A stretch of DNA of 37,224 bases, from the NCBI GenBank assembly GCA_024331095.1, contig JANDJE010000022.1, forward strand, positions 1 to 37,224, read 5' to 3'. The stretch comes from Nitrospira sp. (lineage in GTDB: Bacteria > Nitrospirota > Nitrospiria > Nitrospirales > Nitrospiraceae). A program made the position numbers and the translations under genes. Every line of letters begins with the position of its first letter. Position 1 is the first letter of the stretch. Positions 16,869 to 25,432 of this stretch are shown here, piece by piece. A model generated the notes under the pieces. It worked only from the letters and a program-made list of their open reading frames with translations, ran no database searches and was not told the DNA's origin.

Positions 16869-17546
16869 CTAAAAGAAGGCCTTCACGCCGAAGAGAAATC
16901 CGAAGGACGAGAGGTTCCAATCGTTGATTCGAAACCGGTCATCAACATGTGCGTGACCGTCGTTTCGCTTATAGGCCCACTCGGCGTTGACTGCCAGGTG
17001 CCTGTTCACCAGATAGTCCACACCCCATCCCAGCCTCCAGGCAAACGTATTGCTGGGGCTGATCTCGGCAGAAACCGCCTCGCTGAAACTGTTCACGTTC
17101 ACGCCGAAACTCATGTTGACATAGGGAACAACCGATCCCAATTTAACGGGACGTAGTTCGATCGTCGGAAGCACCGACACGGTATGTTGACTTCCCACAT
17201 CCAAGGATAACCGTCGATCCTCGACATCCACGCCGTGTCGCTCCCACTCCACCATCATCCCCACCAGGAACCAACGGTTCACACTATACAAAGCCTGAAC
17301 ATTGACAAGCGGGCCGATCCCGGCGGAGCCTCTATCGAAGCCTGCGATGCCGACCACGTCGTGCGAAAGGGATTGTGTCGGGACGGCGAATCCGGCTCGA
17401 GCCCCCAGGACCCACGTCTTCGGCTGGATCCCTCCAAATGATTGAAAATCCTCGGCGGCCAGAAGCCGCTCGCTCGGAGCCAGTACGCTGACCACGCCGA
17501 CGCACAGGAACGCCGCAAGCCATGAGGGTTGACGTTCGACTCTCAT
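16869..17546 (-). CDS. Outer-membrane beta-barrel protein
   Basis: The 225-residue protein has a signal peptide (MRVERQPSWLAAFLCVGVVS, likely cleaved near LLAAEDF), then alternating amphipathic strands with aromatic belts (WVLGARAGFAVPTQSL; VQALYSVNRWFLVGMMVEWE; VDYLVNRHLAVNAEWAYKR) and ends in FGFLFGVKAFF, a C-terminal aromatic residue typical of barrels inserted by the Bam complex. The length fits an eight-stranded OmpW/OprF-like porin domain. The start at 17546 has GGAGGA about 8 bases upstream; a longer frame to 17609 adds a non-signal extension. Cargo or binding function is unknown. Confidence 0.8.
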   Translation of the reverse strand: MRVERQPSWLAAFLCVGVVSVLAPSERLLAAEDFQSFGGIQPKTWVLGARAGFAVPTQSLSHDVVGIAGFDRGSAGIGPLVNVQALYSVNRWFLVGMMVEWERHGVDVEDRRLSLDVGSQHTVSVLPTIELRPVKLGSVVPYVNMSFGVNVNSFSEAVSAEISPSNTFAWRLGWGVDYLVNRHLAVNAEWAYKRNDGHAHVDDRFRINDWNLSSFGFLFGVKAFF

Positions 17547-17737
17547 CGGACGATTCCTCCTTTCCGGCGTGACCACACGCCGATCGAAACAGCAAGTTCC
17601 TTGTCGCATAATTCGCCGAAATGGTCAAATCGCAATTCTCCGCCCCATCGACTTCGACTTGCCGGCCTACCGGCTTGCCGGCGGAGGTGCCGGATTGTTG
17701 AGAAGAGAGAATCATCGAAACCGGAGGCAGGAGAAAA

Positions 17738-18565
17738 TCAGCGGAGATGGCCGGAACTGACTCTCAATTTTTTTGGTGAAATCACGAGCGAGAAAAAAAA
17801 CACCGCCGTCGCCAGCAGCACAATCGATGGTCCCGATGGAATGTCCCAGACCGTCGAGACCACGACGCCGGTCAAGGCCGTCGCCGTTCCAATGATCACC
17901 GAGTACAGGGTCAGGGTCGTCAAACTGTGCGTGAGCTGATAGGCCGTTGAAGCGGGAATGAGAATCATGGCGAACACCAAGATGGCCCCGACGGTTTTGA
18001 GTGAGACTACAACGGTGAGCGCCACCAGCGTCAGCAGGAGGAAAAAAATTTGGCGCGCCGGAACACCCGACGCTTCCGCCATCTCTTGATCGAACGCGAT
18101 GAAAAGCAATTCTTTCCAGAAGGCGATCAACAGGCCGAGCACCAGCGCGGCCAACCCTCCGATAAGCAACAATTCCTCGCCGGTCACCGAGAGCACGCTG
18201 CCGAACAAATAGCCGTACACTTCGGCATTATAGGTTTTCATCAGGCCGATGAACACGATGGCCAGCGCCATGGTGGCCGTGTACAGAATGCCGATCGAGA
18301 CGTCCAGTTTCATTCGGCCCTGCTCCTCGAGCCAGCCCGTGATCCAGACCGTCGCCACGCCGAACGCGACGGCCAACAAGAGGGGAGGCCATCCGATGAG
18401 ATACCCCAGGGTCACGCCGGCGAACGCCGCGTGCGAGGTTCCGGCTCCCACGAACGCCAGGCCGCGCAGCACGACGAAGACGCCGATCAGCGAGCACAGG
18501 CCCCCCACCATCGCCGCGGCGAAAAGAGATCGTTGCATGAAATCGTACGCGAACAGGTCCAACAT
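17738..18565 (-). CDS. znuB: Zinc/manganese-type ABC transporter permease
   Basis: The protein is an ABC-3 family permease (275 residues) with eight or so hydrophobic helices, starting MLDLFAYDFMQRSLFAAAMV and containing GTSHAAFAGVTLGYLIGWPP, the conserved region that in related permeases reads HA-x-x-PG. AVTVVVSLKTVGAILVFAMI-like sequence (LTVVVSLKTVGAILVFAMIL) near 215 is also typical. The frame extends to 18685 inside the ATPase gene, but the homology starts at ATG 18565. It sits 19 bases after the ATPase stop and completes a binding protein-ATPase-permease operon for metal import across the inner membrane. Confidence 0.9.
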   Translation of the reverse strand: MLDLFAYDFMQRSLFAAAMVGGLCSLIGVFVVLRGLAFVGAGTSHAAFAGVTLGYLIGWPPLLLAVAFGVATVWITGWLEEQGRMKLDVSIGILYTATMALAIVFIGLMKTYNAEVYGYLFGSVLSVTGEELLLIGGLAALVLGLLIAFWKELLFIAFDQEMAEASGVPARQIFFLLLTLVALTVVVSLKTVGAILVFAMILIPASTAYQLTHSLTTLTLYSVIIGTATALTGVVVSTVWDIPSGPSIVLLATAVFFFSLVISPKKLRVSSGHLR

Positions 18566-18584
18566 CAGATCGATCGTCCACCGT

Positions 18585-19415
18585 TCAATGGGAATGATGA
18601 TAGTCCTCGACAATGACCAGGTCCTTGTCGGAAATGACCAGGCCTTTCCCATAGACCTGTTCGAGGATGTTCGGTTTGAGCACATCGGCGGGAGGACCGG
18701 CCGCGTGCAGGCGGGTTTTGAGGAGGACGAGACGGTCCACCCGCGACCGGATCATATTGATATCGTGCGTAATCAGCAGCACCGTCAGTCTCAACGTCTC
18801 GTGCAGGTGTTGAATCAGCTCGATGACGTTATGCTGCATGGGAAGATCCAGCCCCGTCGTCGGTTCATCCAGCAAGAGGACCTTCGGTTGTTGGGCCAAG
18901 GCCCTCGCGATGAACACGCGCTGCTGTTGGCCTCCCGACAAATGACCCAACGCGGTGTCCTTATACCGTTCCATGGCGACGAGAGCCAGCGACTCCAGGG
19001 CGATCCGGCGGTCCTCTGGTCCGGGACGGTGAAACAAACCCAACGCGCCGTATCGGCCCATCATCACCGTCTCGAAGACGGTGACCGGAAAGTCGCGATC
19101 CACGACGCCTTTCTGGGGAAGATACCCGATTTTCGCCCGATGGTGGCATCGGAGTTCTTGGCAGGCGCAATCGAAGATATGGAGCTGCCCTTTGATCGGC
19201 GCAAGAAGTCCGAGCACCGCCCGGCACAGGGTGGTCTTGCCGGAGCCGTTCGGGCCGATGACGCCGACGAACTCACCGGCTTCGATAGAAAGGGTGATGT
19301 CTTCCAGCGCCGTCACGCCGGGGAATCCGAATGAGGCATGGTCAAATCGGATAATCGGCGGACGAGACCCTCCCGGCATAGAATGCTGCTCGTTTTCATG
19401 TCGAGGGAAGAGCAT
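18585..19415 (-). CDS. znuC: Zinc/manganese-type ABC transporter ATPase
   Basis: The 276-residue ATPase has a Walker A GPNGSGKTT starting at residue 54, Q loop IGYLPQKGVVDRDFPVTV with the family's characteristic sequence, signature LSGGQQQR, Walker B VLLLDEPTTGLD and H-loop LLITHD. These features match the ZnuC/MntB group of ABC ATPases. The start at 19415 has no clear Shine-Dalgarno; ATG at residue 13 is an alternative. It begins 13 bases after the binding-protein stop, so translation may be coupled. The C-terminal tail ends EDYHHSH, a short His cluster. Confidence 0.93.
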   Translation of the reverse strand: MLFPRHENEQHSMPGGSRPPIIRFDHASFGFPGVTALEDITLSIEAGEFVGVIGPNGSGKTTLCRAVLGLLAPIKGQLHIFDCACQELRCHHRAKIGYLPQKGVVDRDFPVTVFETVMMGRYGALGLFHRPGPEDRRIALESLALVAMERYKDTALGHLSGGQQQRVFIARALAQQPKVLLLDEPTTGLDLPMQHNVIELIQHLHETLRLTVLLITHDINMIRSRVDRLVLLKTRLHAAGPPADVLKPNILEQVYGKGLVISDKDLVIVEDYHHSH

Positions 19416-19428
19416 TGCGAGAAGAGAA

Positions 19429-20385
19429 CTACCGCTCCAGGGCGTCGGCTAATTTCAGCACATTGTAGCGGAGCATGTCGAGGTACGACTCGGTCCCCGG
19501 CAAGCCTCCGGGCAGAGTGGTCAAGACGACGACGCTCGCGCCCGTTTCTTTTGAGAGGAGGTTGGGAATCCGCTGACTCAACTGAATTTCGGAAGCGATG
19601 ACTTTCAGCCGATCTTTTCTCATCTTGCCGATGAGATTCTGTAATTGAAGGGCGGACGGTTCCGCTCCCGAATGAATCTGGATCGTCGCCGCAATCTCGA
19701 ACCCGAACCGTTTAGCCAGATACGGCCACGCAGGGTGGTGCACGACGATGCGCCGGTCCGTCAGTCGGCCGACGCGATCCAAGAGGTCGCCTCGAAGCCG
19801 CTCCACCTGTTCACGATAGGCGGCAAGATTTCGCCGGTATTCGTCCGCGTGGATAGGATCGACCTCGATCAAGGCGTCGGTGATGTGCCGCAGCATGATG
19901 CCGACGTTGTCAGGGTCCATCCAGATATGGGGATTCCCTTGTGACGAAAGGGGCTCGCCGTTTTCGTGCCGCGCATCGTGTCGGTCATCCGAATCATCAT
20001 GAATCAAGGGGACTCCCTGCGAAGTGGTGACGACTCGCAGGGACGGGCTCCCCGCGTTTTTCACCAGCGAGGCGACCCACACTTCGAGGCCGAGGCCGAT
20101 TTCGAACAACAGCCTCGCTTTGCGCACCGCGACCAAGTCCGTGGGCTTGGGCGAGTACGTGTGTTCATTTTCCAAGCCGGTGAGCAGCGATTTCACGTGA
20201 ACGCGGGAACGCCCGACTTGCTCGGTCAGATCTTTCAGCACGGGAATGGTCACCACGATCTCGACGGGGTCCTGAGCCCTCGAGACAGAAGTTCCGCTCG
20301 TCAATCCGACCAGAAAAAATGCAATGAGAAAAAAAACCGGTAATCGCTGATGCCGAACCCGCGACATGGGGGAGGACGGTAACAT
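19429..20385 (-). CDS. znuA: Metal-binding ABC transporter substrate protein, zinc type
   Basis: This is a cluster A-I solute-binding protein of 318 residues. A signal peptide (QRLPVFFLIAFFLVGLTSGT) precedes mature IVVTIPVLKDLTEQVG. Expected metal ligands are H75 (NEHTYSP), H153 (NPHIWMDP) and H217 (VHHPAWPYL); His at the third position favours zinc over manganese, where Glu is usual. A charged loop DDSDDRHDARHENGE at about 130-144 resembles the His-rich loop of ZnuA. The acidic ligand expected in the C-terminal LDP-like segment seems replaced by Thr (VVVLTTLPGG). Starts at 20385 and 20367 are both possible, and neither has a good Shine-Dalgarno. No Zur box was recognised in the 150-base divergent gap to anmK. 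Confidence 0.88.
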   Translation of the reverse strand: MLPSSPMSRVRHQRLPVFFLIAFFLVGLTSGTSVSRAQDPVEIVVTIPVLKDLTEQVGRSRVHVKSLLTGLENEHTYSPKPTDLVAVRKARLLFEIGLGLEVWVASLVKNAGSPSLRVVTTSQGVPLIHDDSDDRHDARHENGEPLSSQGNPHIWMDPDNVGIMLRHITDALIEVDPIHADEYRRNLAAYREQVERLRGDLLDRVGRLTDRRIVVHHPAWPYLAKRFGFEIAATIQIHSGAEPSALQLQNLIGKMRKDRLKVIASEIQLSQRIPNLLSKETGASVVVLTTLPGGLPGTESYLDMLRYNVLKLADALER

Positions 20386-20536
20386 CCGACTTGGAGGATG
20401 TCAACGTAAACGGGCCCGCGCCGGTCACGTGAGTGTGGCCGCACAAAGGATTGCTTGACCATCCGGCGGAGTTCCATTAGCGTAACCGCGTGGATACAAC
20501 GACAGGGAGATCCCTCGGAGAAAGGGTGGCGTCATT

Positions 20537-21727
20537 GTGAACGTTGTCGGGCTGATGTCGGGAACCTCCGGCGACGGAGTCGATGCGGCGTTGGTGGAAA
20601 TCCGGCGAGGGAAGTCCGGACTTCGCGTCAAAATGATCGCGTTTCACCCCCTTCCGTACCCAAGGTCGCTCCAGCAGCGGATTTTGGCGACATCGGTCTC
20701 GGGGACCGTGGCGGAGGTGTGCCATCTCAACGTGTTATTGGGAGAATGGTTCGCCAACGCGGCGTTGGGAGTGATCCGCGCCGCGTCGTTGCAGCCGAAA
20801 GACGTCGACCTGATCGGATCGCACGGCCAAACCGTGCATCACCTTCCGTACGGGATCAAGGACGCGGGGGTCGGAGCCGTGCGCTCGACCCTTCAAATCG
20901 CGGCGCCCGCCGTCATTGCGGAACGGACCGGTATCACCACCATCGCCGATTTTCGCCCCCGTGACATGGCAGCCGGCGGGCAGGGGGCGCCGCTGACGCC
21001 GGCGGTCCACGCGCTGCTGTTCCGGCATGCCCGTCGGGCCCGGCTGATTGTCAACTTGGGCGGTATCAGCAACGTCACGTATTTGCCGCGCGGATCGGGA
21101 TATGACGGAATCGTCGCGTTCGATACCGGTCCGGCCAACATGGTGCTGGACGGGCTCATGGCATGGAGCACCAACGGCCGAATGGCAATGGACCGCGAGG
21201 GACGATTGGCTTTCCGCGGGCGGGTCGACGGCAGATTGTTGGCCAAGCTGCTGGCTCATCCCTATCTGTCCCAGCCTCCGCCAAAATCCACCGGACGGGA
21301 AGTGTTCGGAGCCAAGATGATCGACGAATTGACGACGATGCCGCAGGCCCAGCGGTTGACGATCGAGGATCTGCTGGCGACGTGCAGCCGCTGGACCGCG
21401 GAAGCGGTCGGAACGGTTCGGCGGTGGATCACGGGGGGAATCGACGAAGTCATCGTCGGGGGGGGAGGCGTGCGCAATCGAGCCATCATGCATCATCTCG
21501 CCGACGTGTTCGCGCCGACGCCGGTGGCGCCGTTCGAATCGTATGGATGGGACAGCAAGGCCTTCGAGGCGGTGGCCTTTGCCGTCTTGGGCTATCAAAC
21601 GGCGACGGACCAATATGGGAACGTGCCGTCGGTGACCGGCGCGACGCACCCTCGTTTGTTGGGCTGTATCGTTCCCAACGGACCGGGATGGATGGAACGT
21701 CTGCGGTCCCGAGCCGAAAAGAAGTGA
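20537..21727 (+). CDS. anmK: Anhydro-N-acetylmuramic acid kinase
   Basis: AnmK phosphorylates and opens 1,6-anhydro-MurNAc released during cell-wall turnover, giving MurNAc-6-phosphate for recycling. The N-terminal motif GLMSGTSGDGVDAAL starts at residue 5. SHGQTVHH, ADFRPRDMAAGGQGAPLTPA and LNLGGISNVTYLP-like sequence (NLGGISNVTYLP) are family hallmarks, as is VGGGGVRN near the end. The length of 396 residues is normal. The GTG start at 20537 is chosen because homology begins there; AAAGGG lies about 11 bases upstream. The DUF2726 gene begins 6 bases after its stop. No other recycling gene is visible nearby. Confidence 0.93.
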   Translation: MNVVGLMSGTSGDGVDAALVEIRRGKSGLRVKMIAFHPLPYPRSLQQRILATSVSGTVAEVCHLNVLLGEWFANAALGVIRAASLQPKDVDLIGSHGQTVHHLPYGIKDAGVGAVRSTLQIAAPAVIAERTGITTIADFRPRDMAAGGQGAPLTPAVHALLFRHARRARLIVNLGGISNVTYLPRGSGYDGIVAFDTGPANMVLDGLMAWSTNGRMAMDREGRLAFRGRVDGRLLAKLLAHPYLSQPPPKSTGREVFGAKMIDELTTMPQAQRLTIEDLLATCSRWTAEAVGTVRRWITGGIDEVIVGGGGVRNRAIMHHLADVFAPTPVAPFESYGWDSKAFEAVAFAVLGYQTATDQYGNVPSVTGATHPRLLGCIVPNGPGWMERLRSRAEKK

Positions 21728-21733
21728 CCGGCG

Positions 21734-22249
21734 ATGAAGGATCTCGTCATAGCGGGAGCGACGGCGGCCGTCGCCATTCTGTGGTGGCTCGTCGTCCGAT
21801 CGAAGACGTCGGAGGGCTCGGCGGCCGATTGTACGTTGCCGGCCAAGGCGGTCGTCACCGCACAGCCCTTGCTGACGGACGAGGAGAGTTCGTTCTACAA
21901 CCGATTACAGATTGCGACTCAAGACCGCTATCTTATTTTGGCCCACGTTCCACTCTGGTCGTTTGTATCCGTCGATGTGTCGGGGAAACATCGATCCCGG
22001 ATTCTCAAGCGGCTCGTGTTGACGCGAGTCGATTTTGCGCTGGTGCATCCGGGGTCGCGGCATGTGGAGCAAGTCGTGCTGCTCCAAGGGGAGCCCTCCG
22101 ATACGACTCAGAACGATCGCCACCGCGTCGTGGAGTCGGTCATGGCCGCCGCGGGTATCAGAGTGGCCAAGGCGCGATCGACTCGCTCGTACACCATCCC
22201 CGAACTGATCGATCTCCTGGGGCTATCCGAGGAGGAGCCCGCGTCGTGA
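21734..22249 (+). CDS. Membrane-anchored DUF2726 protein
   Basis: A short N-terminal membrane helix (DLVIAGATAAVAILWWLVV) is followed by a linker and a domain at about 46-170 starting LLTDEESSFYNRLQIATQDR, which resembles DUF2726, a restriction-endonuclease-like fold found in proteins of uncertain role. RVDFALVHPGSRHVEQVVLL carries the D near the predicted central strand seen in that fold, but the second catalytic acid and Lys are not clear. It follows anmK by 6 bases, so the two are probably co-transcribed. Whether it is a nuclease is unknown; membrane anchoring argues against a restriction role. Confidence 0.7.
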   Translation: MKDLVIAGATAAVAILWWLVVRSKTSEGSAADCTLPAKAVVTAQPLLTDEESSFYNRLQIATQDRYLILAHVPLWSFVSVDVSGKHRSRILKRLVLTRVDFALVHPGSRHVEQVVLLQGEPSDTTQNDRHRVVESVMAAAGIRVAKARSTRSYTIPELIDLLGLSEEEPAS

Positions 22250-22253
22250 GAAA

Positions 22254-22274
22254 CGGGGCCCGTCACGAGCCCCG
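22254..22274. terminator. Hairpin between convergent genes
   Basis: CGGGGC (22254-22259) pairs with GCCCCG (22269-22274) around a nine-base loop. It lies between the plus-strand stop at 22249 and the minus-strand stop at 22280 and may end both transcripts. No T tract is present on either strand. Confidence 0.35.
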
Positions 22275-22279
22275 GCCGC

Positions 22280-22774
22280 CTAGTCGGATTCTTGCGGGCC
22301 CTGTTCGGACTTGATGGTCGTCTCAACGGCTTTCTGTGCCAGCTCCGCTTCCGAACTGCCGGGATATTGATCGATGACCCGATCAAACATCATGCGAGCC
22401 TTTTCATGATCGCCCAATTTTGCATAGATTTGCCCGAGCTTGAGCGTGGAAGCGGGCAGTTTCTGGCTGAGCGGGTAGTACATGAGGACGTTGTAGAATG
22501 AATCCAACGCGTCTTTGTATCGACGCATTCGAAACTGGCATTCACCGATCCAGTATTGAGCATTGGCGGCCAACGAGGATTGGCCGTGCAGCTCGATGAA
22601 GAACCGAAACCCCGCCAGCGCCGCTTCATAATCCCGTTGCTTGAATTCTTCCATGACGCGATCGTACAGACGTCGCGACGTGTCGCGCATTTGGCCGGAA
22701 GCCCCAAGGGACTCATCGGCCGTTGACAGGATGATAGAAAACAACAAGAAAATTGCGATCATCGTCTGTGCCAT
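22280..22774 (-). CDS. Exported TPR protein, YbgF/CpoB-like
   Basis: The 164-residue protein has a signal peptide (MAQTMIAIFLLFSIILSTAD) and three TPR units: KQRDYEAALAGFRFFIELHG, AQYWIGECQFRMRRYKDALD and KLGQIYAKLGDHEKARMMFD, ending VIDQYPGSSEAELAQKAVE. This order matches the C-terminal TPR part of YbgF/CpoB, which couples peptidoglycan synthesis with the Tol-Pal system, but the N-terminal coiled coil of YbgF is absent and no tol genes are nearby. The ATG at 22774 has GGAGG about 8 bases upstream; a frame to 22810 is possible but lacks a signal at its start. The 287-base gap 22775-23061 upstream holds no gene I can support. Confidence 0.75.
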   Translation of the reverse strand: MAQTMIAIFLLFSIILSTADESLGASGQMRDTSRRLYDRVMEEFKQRDYEAALAGFRFFIELHGQSSLAANAQYWIGECQFRMRRYKDALDSFYNVLMYYPLSQKLPASTLKLGQIYAKLGDHEKARMMFDRVIDQYPGSSEAELAQKAVETTIKSEQGPQESD

Positions 22775-23061
22775 AGGTGTGCCTCCGTACCGGCTTGGCC
22801 ATGGTCTCAACGAAAAGATATTCTCGCAATCGCCGTGCCATTCCTGATGCGCGGAGGATGGAGAACTTTCATGAAAACAACTGGTTCGAGAGGCGGGCTC
22901 GGTGTGAACCGGAAGATGTTCTCTATCGATGCCATGGAAGAGACAGAATTGTACGGGCTCCGTCTCTTTTTCGACCGGGAGCGTCTTGGACGGCGATTTT
23001 GACGGAGTGATCGGGCGAGATGCTCGAAGGTCCGTTCTCTGTGGCGATAGCGTAGAGAGGC

Positions 23062-23994
23062 TTAGAACGGCTTGACGCGAAGAGCGGGTGAAAAAGAGCG
23101 GGCGGTCACGTGAAACTGAAAAGAGTTTCCCCCCAGTTGTTTGGCTCGGTACATCGCGGCGTCCGCGTGTCGTAGGAGATCGTCGATGTCGTGATCGTCC
23201 AGCGGATAGACGGTAATGCCGATGCTGACTCCGATGGAGACCCGCCCCGATTCGAGAAAAAACGGCTCGGCCATGGACTTGGTGATTCGCTCGGCGACAT
23301 GAATGATATCGTCTTCATGAAAAAGGCCTTCCAGGATGATCGTGAATTCATCGCCGCCCATGCGCGCGACCGTGTCTGCTTCGCGCACGCACGTTTTGAT
23401 CCGATCGGCGGCGGTTTTCAACACGTGATCGCCCGCCTCGTGGCCCAACGTATCGTTGACGGTCTTGAAGCGATCGAGATCGAGGAGCATAAGCCCCAGC
23501 GATTGTCCAAGCCGTTTGCTTCGCGCCATCGCGTGGAGCAAACGGTCACGGAACAGCGTCCGATTGACGAGACCGGTCAACTGGTCGTACTGAGCCAAGT
23601 AGGTCAGCCGTTCTTCGGCCCGCTTGCGCTCGATGGAGTAGCGGATCGAGCGCGCCAGCAATTCGCCTTGGTTCCGTCCTTTGACGAGATAGTCTTGCGC
23701 GCCGGATTGAACGGCTTGAAGAGCCAAGGCTTGATCGCTCAACCCGCTGAGGACGATGATCGGAATTCTGGGGTTTGCCGCTTGGATCTGTCCGAGAGAG
23801 GCGAGTCCGTATCCATCCGGAAGAGAAAGGTCCAACAGAACGGCATCGAAGCGATCGCGGGCGAGTCGGTCGATGGCTTCGTCCAGGCGCACGACGTGCG
23901 TGACTTCAAATGACCCGACGCTCCATTCGGCCAAGATGTCTTGGGTCAACAGGGCGTCCGTTTCGTTGTCCTCGATCAGCAAAATCTTGAGCAT
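23062..23994 (-). CDS. Response regulator diguanylate cyclase (REC-GGDEF)
   Basis: The 310-residue protein has a receiver domain at about 1-120 with phosphoacceptor D55 (LLDLSLPDGYG) and acidic pocket IEDNE, then a GGDEF domain at about 135-295. The catalytic motif GGDEF is intact at 213-217, and the inhibitory site RxxD is present at R204-D207, five residues upstream as usual. It should make cyclic di-GMP upon phosphorylation. A short linker helix (RSIRYSIERKRAEERLTYLA) joins the domains. The cognate kinase is not adjacent; the hybrid kinase at 5468 carries its own receiver. No downstream effector is visible in the window. Confidence 0.93.
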   Translation of the reverse strand: MLKILLIEDNETDALLTQDILAEWSVGSFEVTHVVRLDEAIDRLARDRFDAVLLDLSLPDGYGLASLGQIQAANPRIPIIVLSGLSDQALALQAVQSGAQDYLVKGRNQGELLARSIRYSIERKRAEERLTYLAQYDQLTGLVNRTLFRDRLLHAMARSKRLGQSLGLMLLDLDRFKTVNDTLGHEAGDHVLKTAADRIKTCVREADTVARMGGDEFTIILEGLFHEDDIIHVAERITKSMAEPFFLESGRVSIGVSIGITVYPLDDHDIDDLLRHADAAMYRAKQLGGNSFQFHVTARSFSPALRVKPF

Positions 23995-24066
23995 CGACGC
24001 GCCGCGAACTCCTTTGGGAATGGTCCGGCCGACTCTCTTCGGACGGCGTCGGCCATCCTTTTTACA

Positions 24067-24094
24067 AGTATAGCCGATGGAGCCGGTTCAACAA
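24067..24094 (-). promoter_or_regulatory. Possible promoter of the REC-GGDEF gene
   Basis: On the minus strand TATACT (complement of 24067-24072; 5 of 6 to consensus) lies about 75 bases before the ATG. TTGTTG (complement of 24089-24094) is 16 bases upstream and is a partial -35. Confidence 0.4.
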
Positions 24095-24200
24095 GAATGT
24101 CGCTTCGTTTCGGCAACGTGGCGGTGAAAAGCCGGAGGATAGGGGGGAGCCCACCGGAGCAAATCAGCGGCGCGGCGGCGCCCGCCTCTTTCTTCCGGCG

Positions 24201-24539
24201 TCAGGAGCCCTTCATCAGGAGGCTCGCGCCGTTCGGATAGGCGCCAATCGGAGGTTGTTCGGGGCCGATGGCGGCTTCGCAGGCGTAGCCCGGTTCCAAC
24301 GGCCAGAGCAACGACCGCCCGGCAAGATTCCCTCGCATGTGGATATAGCGGAACGTGACGCCCAAACGGGCGGCGTCCTCCTTGACCTTTTGGACGCAGG
24401 CATCGGCCGAGTAGGCACGACGGGCAATCAAAATGGGGGATCCCGACTCACTGTGAAACATCACGAATTCACCGGCGCAGCCCGGGAGAAGTCCCACCGC
24501 GAGCAACAACCAAACCGCTGATCGGCTTTTTGTCACCAT
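24201..24539 (-). CDS. Small putative lipoprotein
   Basis: The 112-residue protein starts MVTKSRSAVWLLLAVGLLPG followed by C21; LPGC is an acceptable, slightly atypical lipobox, so it is probably lipid-anchored. The mature part (EFVMFHSESGSPILIARRAY; ADACVQKVKEDAARLG) contains several cysteines but no motif I recognise. GAAGGGA lies about 6 bases before the ATG at 24539; longer frames up to 24614 put the hydrophobic segment too far inside. It follows ksgA by 92 bases and could be the last gene of that unit. Confidence 0.65.
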   Translation of the reverse strand: MVTKSRSAVWLLLAVGLLPGCAGEFVMFHSESGSPILIARRAYSADACVQKVKEDAARLGVTFRYIHMRGNLAGRSLLWPLEPGYACEAAIGPEQPPIGAYPNGASLLMKGS

Positions 24540-24631
24540 GAGATCCCTTCCGATCATCGTGACACCGAGCATCGATCCCCACTGCCCCGGCGCACGGCTT
24601 TCAAAGTATAGCATTCCAACGGTCCGCGGCT

Positions 24632-25429
24632 CTATGGAAGAAGCAAACGGGTCAATTCGATGAACTGCTCGACAGAGAGGGTTTCGGCTCGGATTTCCAA
24701 GGGAAGGGCCAAGGCCCGAAGAGCCGTCAGGACTGCTTCCTGGGGGTACCCTTGGTTTTTAAGTGAATTGACGAGGGTTTTTCGTCGATGGGCAAAGGAG
24801 GCTTTGACCAAGGAGGCAAACCGGAGTTCCTCTTCGGGCGAAAGGGGCCGTGTCTTCCTGGTCTGCAGGATGACGACGGCCGATTCCACTTCCGGCTGGG
24901 GTCGAAAGCATCCGGGCGACACCTTGAGCGGTTTCTCAATGGTCGCCGCGTATTGAGCCATGACCGACAAGACCCCATAGTCGGACGTTCCGGGTTTCGC
25001 AACCAAACGGTCCGCCACTTCGTTCTGCAACATGAGCACCAGCCGAGGGAACCGCCGCCGATGCTCCAGCAATCTGAACAAGAGCGGCGTCGACAGATAG
25101 TAGGGCAGATTCGCCACCACGACCGTACCGATCGGAAGCTCTTCAAACGGATAGGCCATTGCGTCCGCCGGCACAAGGTGGAGGTTGGAACGATCCGAAT
25201 ACCGTTCGATCAGGTAATCATGGAGGCGACGGTCAATCTCGATCGCCGTTACGCGATTCGCGACACGGCACAGTTCGACGGTGAGAATTCCTCGACCCGG
25301 TCCGATCTCCAGCACCGAATCCTTGGGGGTGAGAGCCGCCAGCGAGACGATTTTACGGGCGATGTTGAGATCGATCAGAAAATGTTGACCCAGGCGCTTG
25401 ATGGGGACGGGCGGTGCGCTCCTCTCCAC
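24632..25429 (-). CDS. ksgA: 16S rRNA dimethyladenosine transferase
   Basis: KsgA (RsmA) dimethylates two adjacent adenosines at the 3' end of 16S rRNA during small-subunit maturation. The N-terminal motif LGQHFLID at 13-20, the SAM-binding VLEIGPGRGILT around E41, a second acidic IEIDRRLHDYL and the catalytic NLPYYLSTPLL are all present. The C-terminal helical domain includes KASFAHRRKTLVNSLK. Length is 265 residues, as usual. The GTG start at 25429 is only 3 bases after the stop of the upstream small gene, indicating translational coupling. The pdxA-ksgA neighbourhood is seen in many bacteria. Confidence 0.95.
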   Translation of the reverse strand: MERSAPPVPIKRLGQHFLIDLNIARKIVSLAALTPKDSVLEIGPGRGILTVELCRVANRVTAIEIDRRLHDYLIERYSDRSNLHLVPADAMAYPFEELPIGTVVVANLPYYLSTPLLFRLLEHRRRFPRLVLMLQNEVADRLVAKPGTSDYGVLSVMAQYAATIEKPLKVSPGCFRPQPEVESAVVILQTRKTRPLSPEEELRFASLVKASFAHRRKTLVNSLKNQGYPQEAVLTALRALALPLEIRAETLSVEQFIELTRLLLP

Positions 25430-25432
25430 CCG

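Noticed and set aside
18249..19334. 361-residue plus-strand frame over znuB and znuC
   Set aside because: The minus strand carries all ABC ATPase and permease motifs.
22952..22985. Imperfect GCTCC/GGAGC hairpin after the REC-GGDEF gene
   Set aside because: It is weak, bulged and without a T tract on the relevant strand.
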